From positions 1 to 64,000 of the forward strand of contig JBDIVL010000012.1 in the NCBI GenBank assembly GCA_039794405.1: DNA of 64,000 nucleotides, in the 5' to 3' direction. Origin of the DNA: JBDIVL01 sp039794405. GTDB lineage: Bacteria; Planctomycetota; Brocadiia; Brocadiales; Brocadiaceae. This document shows positions 33,557-42,558 of this stretch, piece by piece (position 1 is the first letter of the stretch; every line of letters begins with the position of its first letter). The translations under genes and the position numbers were made by a program. A model generated the notes under the pieces. The model was not told the DNA's origin, made no database searches, and saw nothing but the letters and a program-made list of their open reading frames with translations.

Positions 33557-35165
33557 TTGTTCCCCCTTCCTTCTGCCTACTAATTACTGAACAAACCAAC
33601 CTCTCACAGTATATTATTGCAAGTTCTTTCTGCGGCTCCTTTTTCAGACTTTCATAATCTGGGTGATCTTTCATGAATTCCAGGAGCCATTCCTTTGGAG
33701 TGCTCTGATAACCATCGTAAAAGAAATCGAACAATTCTAAAGGACTCTTGGCTTCTTTACCCTGCTTTATATAAACGCCAAAGAAAGTATCAGGGTGCCT
33801 CTTGTACGCAGTAAACTCTTCATCAGTCAGAGGACTGGTAGCAATGATTGATCTGCCATCCATAAGCCTATAAGCACCATAAACCATTTTATCTGATTCT
33901 GAAACACAGGCAGTTGCCAGTTCTCCTACCACTTCTGTTCCATCCTTCGAGGGTATTACGTATCTCTGACCAACCTTAAGTCTTGATATATTTTTATTAA
34001 AAGCAAACTCCGGTATCTCTCCGTCAAATGTAGAAGGTATTTCATAATGATCCCTCATGGATTTTATAAGCTGCTGCATATCAGCGTGTCTTTCGCGTGA
34101 ACGTAAAGCATCTCGAATATTTGAGTATTCTGTATCGACCTTGAAATCGGGTAGCTTGAAACCCTCTGATAGCACAGTCCAGCCGTGATGAGTTGAATCA
34201 AGATTATAATGGCATGGGTGATTGGTTACGAAAACATATGCTTCTGGAGCAGGATTACCTTTAATTATCAACGTTCTCTCTTTGTGTCTGAGGCTTTTAA
34301 GCGACTCCTTCAACCATTTAATATTTTTCTCCCTGTCCCCATCATCTGGTACATTAACATCAATGAAGACTACTCTTTTGTGGTTAGCCTCTTTCTTTAA
34401 AGCATTATAAAGCTGATTACTTATTATTGCATGTCCTTTGCCAGCCTGCCGTGACTTCGCTTCGATAGAATACTTGTTCCCTGTCTTTCTACAGGTCGCG
34501 GTAAACTCACAGTGTGTTCTGGATACATCATTCTCATTCTCGAATTCAAGATCGAATCCAGCTTTGATGCACGCCGCCGCCGCATAGGTTTCATAATAGG
34601 CACCGCTGAACTGTTCCTTATCTTTAAGTCGCTCAATAAGTCTCGCCTGAATCTTAATATTATGGGCGAGCAAATAGAGGTTGTATGCAAGCCCCAAATA
34701 TGCAGCTACTGCACCAATCATGGGAGCATTGTATACTTCCCCTGGTTTCTCGATAGTTTCCTGCTGATATAGGCAGACTTTATTGTACCACTGGAGAATT
34801 GGGTGTCGCTCCTCAAAGGGCTTTGCTATTTCATCATTTCCCCAGTTGCTGCCAAGCACAGCTTTTATGTAATACATCAAGAAATCATGAAAGGTATTCC
34901 ATTTTTTGGACCAATATAGCCTATCTCCAACAGCAACGATCCGGTATCCCTTATGTAACAAAGATATGATAGGGCGTCCCAGTCCCTGTTGCAGTTCACG
35001 TTGCTTCTGAAGAGCCTGTATTTCCTCAAACTTCTTCTTTATTTCGCCATATGGTATATCAGGTTTTGTACGCTTAACGTATATTCTTTTACAGCATTTT
35101 TTGAACTTTTTACCACTTCCGCAAAGACAGGTATTATTTCTTCCGATCTTTATTTTTGACGGCAT
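33534..35165 (-). CDS. SEC-C motif protein with PD-(D/E)XK-like nuclease core, long paralogue
   Basis: A 543-residue protein. An N-terminal SEC-C zinc motif CxCx8CC (CLCGSGKKFKKCC, residues 13-25) is followed by a conserved domain (YRIVAVGDRLYWSKKWNTF). A nuclease-like core comprises Glu in YYETYAAAACIKAGF, then CEFTAT near residue 218 and SIEAKSR near residue 236, matching the E...(D/E)...ExK order of PD-(D/E)XK nucleases. About 170 extra C-terminal residues are absent from the paralogue at 36774. ATG 35165 is chosen because longer starts (35228, 35258) run into the upstream HigA-ImmA gene. Function unknown; the setting suggests phage defence. Confidence 0.65.
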   Translation of the reverse strand: MPSKIKIGRNNTCLCGSGKKFKKCCKRIYVKRTKPDIPYGEIKKKFEEIQALQKQRELQQGLGRPIISLLHKGYRIVAVGDRLYWSKKWNTFHDFLMYYIKAVLGSNWGNDEIAKPFEERHPILQWYNKVCLYQQETIEKPGEVYNAPMIGAVAAYLGLAYNLYLLAHNIKIQARLIERLKDKEQFSGAYYETYAAAACIKAGFDLEFENENDVSRTHCEFTATCRKTGNKYSIEAKSRQAGKGHAIISNQLYNALKKEANHKRVVFIDVNVPDDGDREKNIKWLKESLKSLRHKERTLIIKGNPAPEAYVFVTNHPCHYNLDSTHHGWTVLSEGFKLPDFKVDTEYSNIRDALRSRERHADMQQLIKSMRDHYEIPSTFDGEIPEFAFNKNISRLKVGQRYVIPSKDGTEVVGELATACVSESDKMVYGAYRLMDGRSIIATSPLTDEEFTAYKRHPDTFFGVYIKQGKEAKSPLELFDFFYDGYQSTPKEWLLEFMKDHPDYESLKKEPQKELAIIYCERLVCSVISRQKEGGTKGANLSN

Positions 35166-35184
35166 AGCTTTTCTTGCTTTAACT

Positions 35185-36276
35185 TTACTTACCGGCTTTT
35201 TCCCATGTAAACCGTTTCTTAAGGTCATTACAAAAACTATAACTAATTTTATGATCATGCTGAAGTCTGCCTACAACTATACCTGGAGCTATACCAATGT
35301 CAGTGGCAAATTCCTGTATAACTGTTCGGCTATATCTTACGGACTGTATAAACTCCCTGTACTGTTTCGGTGGAATCAAAAAATCAGTAGCAAACTTGTT
35401 GGCCTCATTTTCCTTGGAGTTTTTGCCTTCTTCCTCAATAAATACTTCCTTTTTGCCATGCAAAAGGATATGACCTGCTTCATGGAAGAAGCTGAACCAC
35501 AGTTGATCGTCACTTTTATAGCGAAGGCTCAGTTGAATGACTGCTTTTTGAGGGTTTAGCCACCACGTTGCACCATTTACCCTTATTTGGGGGAGTTCTG
35601 GTATAAAGGTAATGGCAATGCCAGATTCAGTACATAGACGAATGATTTCTGGCTGAAATATTTCTGGTGGATGTATTGTAAGGGAACGAATCTGGTTAAG
35701 GGCACTTCTAAACTGGTTTTCATTAAAAGGCTTACAAACAATTTTTTGCGCTTCCAATTCACCTTTCCGCAGCCACGAAGCTAATGCACCGGGATGACTT
35801 TGGAAGATATGAGATTTACGAAACGAAACCTGAGGACCGAGCCATTTTTCCTTCCACCTCTCAGGCGAGGCAACACCAAAAAAATTCAAAACCTCTTGTA
35901 ACTGTTGCACCTTATTTTTACAAGGTTTGATCCAATTTAGTTTAATCATAGCCTTGAGTGGTAATTCATCCAGCCAGCTTATTTGCTTTTTCAAGCGCTC
36001 TTCCTCATTGAGTCGAGCCAGGGTCTCCTGATAGTTTCGTTCCAGATTATTCCAAAAACCAGCAGGGATACCAAGAACACGTTCTAGCTGTAATGCTGTA
36101 TCTGAGGTAATTGATGCCTTGCCTTTAATAATCTCGTTAATGGTTTTTTTTGGTCTGCCAGTCCGTTCGGCAAGTTCTGCTTGTGACATGCCGATCGCTT
36201 CAATTGTTTCCAAAAGCGTTTCGCCGGGAGGTACGGCATAATTGGGTAAAAACTTATCTTCCACGTCACTAATCAT
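35185..36276 (-). CDS. HigA-type XRE antitoxin fused to ImmA/IrrE-like metallopeptidase
   Basis: A 363-residue two-domain protein. Residues 10-75 form an XRE helix-turn-helix of the HigA branch (MSQAELAERTGRPKKTINEI). The C-terminal third is an ImmA/IrrE peptidase domain with the zinc motif HEAGH (FFHEAGHILLHGKK) near residue 266. HigA represses its own operon and neutralises the HigB toxin; ImmA/IrrE domains cleave repressors. ATG 36276 has GGAGG six bases upstream and overlaps the toxin stop by eight bases, so toxin precedes antitoxin as is typical of higBA. Confidence 0.85.
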   Translation of the reverse strand: MISDVEDKFLPNYAVPPGETLLETIEAIGMSQAELAERTGRPKKTINEIIKGKASITSDTALQLERVLGIPAGFWNNLERNYQETLARLNEEERLKKQISWLDELPLKAMIKLNWIKPCKNKVQQLQEVLNFFGVASPERWKEKWLGPQVSFRKSHIFQSHPGALASWLRKGELEAQKIVCKPFNENQFRSALNQIRSLTIHPPEIFQPEIIRLCTESGIAITFIPELPQIRVNGATWWLNPQKAVIQLSLRYKSDDQLWFSFFHEAGHILLHGKKEVFIEEEGKNSKENEANKFATDFLIPPKQYREFIQSVRYSRTVIQEFATDIGIAPGIVVGRLQHDHKISYSFCNDLKKRFTWEKAGK

Positions 36277-36607
36277 GGGTGTCCTCCATGCCAATAATGG
36301 TAATTTCAGTTACTTTTGTCCAGTCAAGTTCACCACCAGACTTCATGGGTACCGGGTTATTTGCAGGTTCAAAAATAAGCCGATAGGGATGATCTAAATC
36401 CACCGAAAGCTGCCCTTTACGATTGTGAAATAGCTCATGGCAACGAGCCTGGGGAAGCTTTCTTATATCTTCTAATACATTTGTGGCCCTAAGTTCATTC
36501 AGTCGTCTCTTGAGCAATTTGCTCCGCAGAGGGCCATATCTTTTTATCATAAGTTTTTCATCATTACATAATTTTTCAAGTTTAGTCGTCTTGAATAATA
36601 TAATCAT
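36269..36607 (-). CDS. HigB-type toxin (RelE/ParE superfamily)
   Basis: A 112-residue toxin-like protein. It has the RelE-fold pattern of HigB/killer proteins, with RCHELFHNRKGQLSVDLDHPYRLIFEP carrying the conserved basic patch and the YRLIF strand (written here in part: SVDLDHPYRLIFEP). HigB toxins are ribosome-dependent mRNA interferases. The long N-terminal helix (YGPLRSKLLKRRLNELRA) also fits. The gene precedes and overlaps the HigA-ImmA gene. A perfect 8+8 inverted repeat lies 22 bases upstream of the ATG and is a likely operator. Confidence 0.8.
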   Translation of the reverse strand: MIILFKTTKLEKLCNDEKLMIKRYGPLRSKLLKRRLNELRATNVLEDIRKLPQARCHELFHNRKGQLSVDLDHPYRLIFEPANNPVPMKSGGELDWTKVTEITIIGMEDTHD

Positions 36608-36628
36608 ATTCTGGATTATATGTCAATT

Positions 36629-36651
36629 TTATTAACTAAAAAGGTTAATAA
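36629..36651. promoter_or_regulatory. Candidate HigA operator
   Basis: TTATTAAC (36629-36636) and GTTAATAA (36644-36651) form a perfect inverted repeat with a 7-base spacer just upstream of the higB-like start on the minus strand, where an autoregulating HigA dimer would bind. Confidence 0.5.
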
Positions 36652-36666
36652 TATTATCACTTTAAA

Positions 36667-36759
36667 TTAACTACATGAATTTACCACTATCTTAATTTCT
36701 ACCTTCTTCAGTCTATAAAGTTTATAAACAAGCTGGTTAATGTGTTTTTCGCTCCCTTC
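36667..36759 (-). pseudogene. C-terminal relic of an Eco57I-type methyltransferase
   Basis: Thirty codons read EGSEKHINQLVYKLYRLKKV then EIKIVVNSCS and stop. This matches the extreme C-terminus of the methyltransferase at 38822-42041 (INQMAYKFYGLTEEEIKIVE). Nothing else of the gene is left. It lies between the SEC-C gene at 36774 and higB, showing that another methyltransferase copy once ended here. Confidence 0.6.
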
Positions 36760-36773
36760 CATCCAGATTGAAA

Positions 36774-37943
36774 TTAGTTTTGGTCATTTGGGAATTCACT
36801 CGGAATATTTCCATATTGCAACGCAGCATCGCATATTCCTAAAATCGTTTCTGGATATTTAGCGGGAATTTTTGAGTTTTGTGCAAAAACTGGAAGAATG
36901 TCTTTTTCAGGATCGGGTTCGTTCTCTCTGCCATATTGGTGTGGATGATTGGTAAATAATATCAGATTATAAGGTTTCGGTTCTTCCTCCGATTTGCCAC
37001 CTATTCGATCTAGTGTTTTTAGTATCTCTTTAAACCAAGGCTTATCAAAAATTTTTCTCGGATATGGTGGTAAATTAAGATCTATAAAAATTACATAAGG
37101 ATAACAGGTTGGTTTCTGAATTGCCTCGTTCAAAAGGCTTCCAATTCTTACCTTGATTAAAGGATAAGGTTCATTTTGACCACTAAATTTTAAAACATCT
37201 TGACGGTGACAGCTTTTTGCCTCAACTGAAATCTTTTGGCCTGTAAGCTTATGTGTTGCTATAAACTCAGGATGTTTTTTAGTTTTATCGGTTTCATCTT
37301 CATATTCGATATCAAATCCTGCACGAATACATGTTGCAGCAACAACCAATTCATATCTTGCCCCTTGAAATTGGTCTTTATGCTTTAATCTATCTACAAT
37401 TTTTCTTTGAAGAGCAGCGTGGTGTCTGAGAATATATACGTCATAAGCGAGTAAAAAATATGCTGCTGTAACTCCATTTGGTATGGCATAAATCAATCCG
37501 CTTTTATCCTTTTCTTGCTTATTTTGGAAACGGCACAATCCATCATACCATTTGAGGATTGGATGTCTCTCATCATAAGGCTTGGCTATTTCAGAGTTAC
37601 CCCAGTCATTACCCAAAACCTTCTTTATGTAATCAAGTAAAAAATCTGGAAATGTTTTCCATGTTCTTGACCAATGTAATTCACTTCCAACGGCTACTAA
37701 TTTGTATCCTTTAAAATCACTATGAATAATAGGGCGTACTTTGCCATAATTTTGTTCTCTGAGGCTTTCCTTTGCAATGTTATCCTGAGTTTTTTTTAGT
37801 ATTTCATCGTAGACCTCGGACGGTATACCTTCAACATACCGATTATTCGATGTATTTTTAGTATGACAACATTTTTTATATTTCTTTCCACTACCACAAG
37901 GACACGGAGTGTTTCTACCAAGATTATTTGTGTTTTTGTTCAT
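36774..37943 (-). CDS. SEC-C motif protein with PD-(D/E)XK-like nuclease core, short paralogue
   Basis: A 389-residue paralogue of the protein at 33534. SEC-C zinc motif CPCGSGKKYKKCC at residues 13-25; shared domain with VAVGSELHWSRTWKTFPDFL and WGNSEIAKPYDERHPILKWY; nuclease-like residues Glu in RYELVVAATCIRAGF, PEFIAT near residue 224 and SVEAKS near residue 240. It lacks the C-terminal 170 residues of the long form. It is probably a DNA or RNA nuclease with a zinc-binding N-terminus, but no activity is known. No clear ribosome site; an 18-codon frame overlaps the start and might couple translation. Confidence 0.7.
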   Translation of the reverse strand: MNKNTNNLGRNTPCPCGSGKKYKKCCHTKNTSNNRYVEGIPSEVYDEILKKTQDNIAKESLREQNYGKVRPIIHSDFKGYKLVAVGSELHWSRTWKTFPDFLLDYIKKVLGNDWGNSEIAKPYDERHPILKWYDGLCRFQNKQEKDKSGLIYAIPNGVTAAYFLLAYDVYILRHHAALQRKIVDRLKHKDQFQGARYELVVAATCIRAGFDIEYEDETDKTKKHPEFIATHKLTGQKISVEAKSCHRQDVLKFSGQNEPYPLIKVRIGSLLNEAIQKPTCYPYVIFIDLNLPPYPRKIFDKPWFKEILKTLDRIGGKSEEEPKPYNLILFTNHPHQYGRENEPDPEKDILPVFAQNSKIPAKYPETILGICDAALQYGNIPSEFPNDQN

Positions 37944-38003
37944 AATTTCTAAGCCACTTTACTGCTTCTTTATCTGCCATTTAAACCCTATTTTTCTCAT
38001 CTT

Positions 38004-38123
38004 TTAATTCTTTTTGTGACAGTTTTCTTTTTTAGGAGTATAATATGGATCAAATAAGTTAGGAATAACAATTCTCGGAAAGCCTGTAAAGATTTTATCC
38101 CCTTTCTTTACGATTCCTTTAAT
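38004..38123 (-). pseudogene. Short C-terminal relic, unrecognised
   Basis: Thirty-nine codons read IKGIVKKGDKIFTGFPRIVI and PNLFDPYYTPKKE before a stop. The peptide looks protein-like, but no start codon is in frame and an upstream stop precedes it. It sits between the HEPN-like gene and the short SEC-C gene, consistent with deletion of a gene there. Confidence 0.3.
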
Positions 38124-38148
38124 GGTTTAAAAGTTTTGTAGAGCATAT

Positions 38149-38820
38149 TTAAAATTTATTTATAATGTCAGTAATGATTTTTTCTAATCGATAGTAATCT
38201 TCATAATAATCGATGTAAGCGTCAAAAGCTCTTTCAGTGTCAGGTGTATGAATATGAATTTCTAAAAGTGAATTTGTCCCGGCTAAACTCCATACTGAAG
38301 GATCTATCTGCAACTTTAAACCGAGAGGATTGTGATTATGTTCAATAAGTTTATTTCTCGTTTCAGAAAATCTGCTCACAAAATTCTTTTCTGCATGTTG
38401 GTCGTCTATTAGTCGTAAAGTTTTTAACAAATCGACACATTTTTTACCATGATGATACATCCCGTATAAACTGACCCCAATTAGCTCATTAAGATGCAGC
38501 ATTTTCAAGCTGTCTCCAAAAGTTTCATTGATACATGTTACTTTATTGAATCTTAACTGTTCAAAACTAAAATAAAAGAACTTAAACGAATCGTACAAAA
38601 AACGATAATTTTGTCTTTCCTTATTCCAATTATTACTAAACGATCTCCATTTATTGTTCCAATTATCTTCAAAATTGCCTAAGATAACCTGTTTCCCTTG
38701 ATTTTTTTGAAATCTATCAAAAACGTATTCGTCTCCAAAGATTGTGCAACGAGAAACATTATCATCCACTTTAACAATTGTCGTTAAATTTATTAATTGT
38801 TGAATATCAGGATTTTCCAT
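38149..38820 (-). CDS. HEPN-like protein coupled to the methyltransferase gene
   Basis: A 223-residue, mostly helical protein of no recognised named family. It contains RFSETRNKLIEHNHNP near residue 150, an Rx4-6H arrangement (RNKLIEH) like the catalytic motif of HEPN ribonucleases, preceded by a long helical region (YGMYHHGKKCVDLLKTL). The ATG lies one base after the methyltransferase stop (TAGGATG), with AAGGA about ten bases upstream, so it is the next gene of that operon. HEPN proteins often act as toxins in abortive defence. The assignment rests on the motif and predicted helices only. Confidence 0.5.
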   Translation of the reverse strand: MENPDIQQLINLTTIVKVDDNVSRCTIFGDEYVFDRFQKNQGKQVILGNFEDNWNNKWRSFSNNWNKERQNYRFLYDSFKFFYFSFEQLRFNKVTCINETFGDSLKMLHLNELIGVSLYGMYHHGKKCVDLLKTLRLIDDQHAEKNFVSRFSETRNKLIEHNHNPLGLKLQIDPSVWSLAGTNSLLEIHIHTPDTERAFDAYIDYYEDYYRLEKIITDIINKF

Positions 38821-38821
38821 C

Positions 38822-41800
38822 CTATTTATTTCCTTCTACTATTTTTATCTCTTCTTCTGTTAATCCATAGAATTTATATGCCATCTGGTTAATCTGCCTT
38901 TCCAGCGCCAATGTGCCGGCATCAGGGTCTTTTTGCTTTGCGGTGAGGATTGGTCAGCGAGAGAATCTAATTATTCCTTATCTGTGTCTTTGAGGACTGG
39001 TATTGGAATTTGCTCAAAATATTGAGGTTTGACCTCAATAAAGCCACCGCTTCTAACAACACAAATTGTCTTCAAGAAATACCAGACCGCTTTTGAGTTT
39101 AGAAGACCTAATAACCATTTTGCATCTGTCGGTAAGAAAACCGCCGGAGCATTGAGGTACGTTCCGCTCATATCATAGGCAAATTTGTTGAAATTTTGAA
39201 GGTTGGGGAACATTACTTTCGGTTTTGCAAACAGGTCATAATAAGCACAGTTTCTAAGTTCCCACCAGTATTCACCCCTGTCATATCGTTTTTTAGCTGC
39301 TCTTGTCAATGGATGGTGTCAGCCATTTCTTGATGTCTTTACCCTCAAAAACAGGTTTGATGTGTTTGCTGTTTCCTAAATCTTTTTTTGTTATAAAAGC
39401 GTCGTTCAATGCTGTCTTAATGCCGTAATAACATTTACCGAATACCTCTCTCAATTTCTTATGTTTAGTTATCTTTTCTGATAGCTCAGCTTGTCCCTGA
39501 CGATCAAAACTCCATAAATGCTGCTCCAGCGCTGATCTTGGTAAAATTGTTGATAAAGCAAAATACCTCTTCATTTTTGAGAATATTAAAAGACTTCTCG
39601 TAAAAGTAAGAGAAAATATCGCCACCAGGGGCAAATACGGAATAGGCAGCCTTAAGGTACATTTTCTGATCACCCAATTCTTCGGCCCTGATATACGGTG
39701 GATTCGCAATCACAATATCAAATCCACCTTTTTCGTAAAACACCTCCACAAAGTAGAGTTTCCAGGCAAAAAACGGTTTTATTCTTAACCCGTAGGTAAA
39801 CTCATGCAGTTGATTCTCAACCTTTTCAAGATCAAAGCCTGTCTTCCTGTAAAGCATTTCTTTCTCTTTAGCAATGGTTTCGTTTCTTTCTTTTTCGTTG
39901 GGTATACCAAGGTACTTATTCTTCTCAATAGCCTGCAATTGATTAAAATAGTCTGCCTTTTGCTTTTTCAGTTTTGTCTCAAACATCGCTATGATCAGGT
40001 CGTCTACCTCTTTTTTTAAGCCCTCTTTTTTATCCCTATCCGGCTCGTTTTGATATTCATTTTTCTTTTGCTGGAACTGCTTAACGAGTCCGTTCAATTC
40101 ATCTTCGTCGCTAAAAAGTTTATGTTGTTTATATTTATCGTCAGCATCAAGGTCTATCTCCATAAATTCTGAAATCAGGCTGTTGCCCTGCATGATCTTG
40201 AAATCAAGATTTGGCAATGGCTCTATGCCCCAGTTTTCCTTTGTATTGTCAATCTTTTCATCTACTAAAAGGGCGATAAAGCACCGTAGTTTGGCTATCT
40301 CTACGGCAATTTGCTGGATATCCACGCCGTAGATATATCGTTGGATAAGATACAGCTTCCTGCCATAATTGAGATTCTTTTCTGCAAACATTCCATCAAT
40401 CTGCACCTTCAATTTCTGCTTTACCATCGGATCAGGTACACCTTCCTCCACTGCTTTTATTTGTGCCTCCTTCCAGCGTGTATTATTGCGGTCAAGTTTG
40501 GAAGGGATAAACACAAGCTTATGTAAGACACCCATAGGAAAAGTACCTGTTCCAACCGCCGGATCAACTACCCGCAGGTCTTCAATGAGTTTAACGATTC
40601 TTAAAGTATCTTGTTCGTTAAACGGATTAGCTTCATTTTCTTTGGAAAAAAGCGATTCCAATTTGTTTTCCATATCGGCAACATCCTGCAGGTGGGTTTT
40701 AAAATATTCTTTTAACGACTGTATTACCATGTAGTCCACGATTTCGCGCGGGGTGTAATAACTGCCGGTCGCCTTACGTGCGGTGATTTTGGTTTCTTGG
40801 TTAAAGCTCGCCAAAAGATTCTCAAATACCTTGCCCAGGAGTTCCGGATCGAGAGCTATTTCCCAGTCGTCGGGGTCGTTTTCGTCAATGGTAAAATTGT
40901 AAGAGGATAAAATATCTATCAGTCCTCTGACTTTGTATTTTTTATTCTTGGTGCCATACTCTTCATTCAGATCGACGTTTGTTTCACCAGAGAAGAAAAG
41001 GAAGTTCGGGACGCTTAAGCCCGTTTCCTTATCAGTGAAGCCATCTACACGAATTTTGATATTTTTCCCATTTTTCGCCTCGCGCCTGTCCAGACAATCA
41101 AAAAGACCACCGTTCAAAAATGGGATATCTCTAAAGATTTCGAGCATATCTTCCTTATTTTTGAAATAATCCTCATAGCGGTATATGCTGTGGTCCATAT
41201 AATCTTTATTTCTTCCCTGAAATGATTTTGAGAAGCGGAATTTTCTATCCCTTATTTTCGTGTTCAGCGTGGCGAAGAACAGGTTCTGTAGGATTGCCTT
41301 ATAGTATGTAGTCTTGTCTGAAGATGCGTCTTTTAACAGGGTTGAGATATTTCCCTGGTTAAATAATGCCTGTGATATGAGTCCCCGTTCTTTCATAAAC
41401 CAGATGAAGATAAGACGGGTTATCATTCGTATTACAGCGATATTTCTGCCGTTCTCTTCTCTTTCTGCGTCTTCCGGAAATTTGGTATGCTTAACAGCCC
41501 AGAAATACCAGTTGGCAATATCGCTATAAAATGCCTTTGTTACCTTTTCAACGGAGAATGCCTCTTTAATTTTATCAAGAGACGAAAAATCACCGTTACC
41601 AATTCGGTCCAAAAAGGTCTTATTGGTAAGTTCCTTACTGACAAAATAGGTGAAACGGCGGAATTCGCTCCAATCCCGGCGAGTGCCTGAATAGTTGGCA
41701 TAAATGAGACTGAAACGGAAATTGCCCTTCTGGTCATAGAAGATAAATATCCCTGCGTCATATTGCCCCTCTTTCAGAATTTTCTTTCCTTCTTTATACT

Positions 41801-42041
41801 GCGCCTTCTTACCGCTTCTTTCTGTGAGATCTTGAGTAGTTTCAAAGGCGCAGATGATCATTTGTTCATTGCCTGAAAAGTCAATTTCGCCTAGTTTTAC
41901 ACCGTTTCTCAGGTTTCCATTGTCATTCTGGTTTAGTTCTTCTTTTTTTGGTGCAAAGGCGCGGTTTTTATTGCGGAAGAAATGGACAAATTTTTCCAGG
42001 TTAAAATCTTCAATAATATTCTCTAAAATCTCTCTGCTCAT
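38822..42041 (-). pseudogene. Eco57I-like adenine methyltransferase, broken into four frame segments
   Basis: The 5' 845 codons (39504-42041) are intact and include the SAM motif DPAVGTGTF near residue 495 and the catalytic NPPYI near residue 780. The reading frame then ends abruptly after FINNFTKI. Homologous text resumes in other frames: 39293 to about 39535 (LEQHLWSFDRQ...FEGKDIKKW), 38971-39309 (KRYDRGEYWWELRNC, the target-recognition end) and 38822-38950 (ILTAKQKDPDAGTLALE...EEEIKIVE). Each junction appears to lack sequence, so deletions as well as frameshifts occurred. An enzyme methylating adenine in DNA is expected for the intact family; this copy has lost its target-recognition region. 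Confidence 0.8.
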
Positions 42042-42097
42042 TATATCTGTCTAAAATAAATATTGAAAAAAGCCTTAAGCGGGTAGGGGATAAAAAT

Positions 42098-42119
42098 TTA
42101 ACCACAAAGGACACAAAGA
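42098..42119. repeat. TTTAACCACAAAGGACACAAAG unit, isolated copy
   Basis: One 22-base copy of the unit found three times at 42588-42661, in the spacer between the methyltransferase and the GxxExxY gene. Confidence 0.55.
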
Positions 42120-42177
42120 TTTATCACAAAGAGCATGAAGCTAATCATTAAGGACGAGAAGAAAAGAAGCACACAGT

Positions 42178-42558
42178 TTATAAAGTTCCGTTTATTACCC
42201 TTTGTATTCCATCTTTTAGTTTGATGACATTAAAATTCATCAGTAACCCTAGTTTATAATTTCCTAACTTTAAATAAGTAAGAGTTTGTGCAAGGTGAAT
42301 ATTATTTAGTGCGTCAACACTTTTTATTTCAATCACTAGTTTATTTTCTACTAACAAATCTATCCTGTAACCACATTCTAATCTTACTTCTTCAAAAAAC
42401 AGCGGCATCGGTTTTTCTTTTTCGACAAAAAGTCCTGATTTCCCAATTTTGTAATACATACACTCTTTGTATGCACTTTCCAACAAGCCAGGACCAAGTG
42501 CATTATGAACTTCTATTGCTATTCCTATTATCTTATGTGAAAGTTCGTTTTCCATCAT
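42178..42558 (-). CDS. GxxExxY protein (PD-(D/E)XK-like)
   Basis: A 126-residue protein with the naming motif near residue 24 (GPGLLESAYKECM) and the nuclease-like core LECGYRIDLLVENKLVIEIKSV, whose D and ExK residues fit a PD-(D/E)XK fold (shown in part: YRIDLLVENKLVIEIK). GxxExxY genes are common in planctomycetes as stand-alone or inserted genes; the function is not established. Its start overlaps the helicase stop (ATGATG), so it sits between helicase and methyltransferase in the same transcription direction. Confidence 0.8.
   Translation of the reverse strand: MMENELSHKIIGIAIEVHNALGPGLLESAYKECMYYKIGKSGLFVEKEKPMPLFFEEVRLECGYRIDLLVENKLVIEIKSVDALNNIHLAQTLTYLKLGNYKLGLLMNFNVIKLKDGIQRVINGTL

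Noticed and set aside
37888..37974. 18-codon frame MADKEAVKWLRNYEQKHK overlapping the short SEC-C start
   Set aside because: It may couple translation but is too short to support as a gene.
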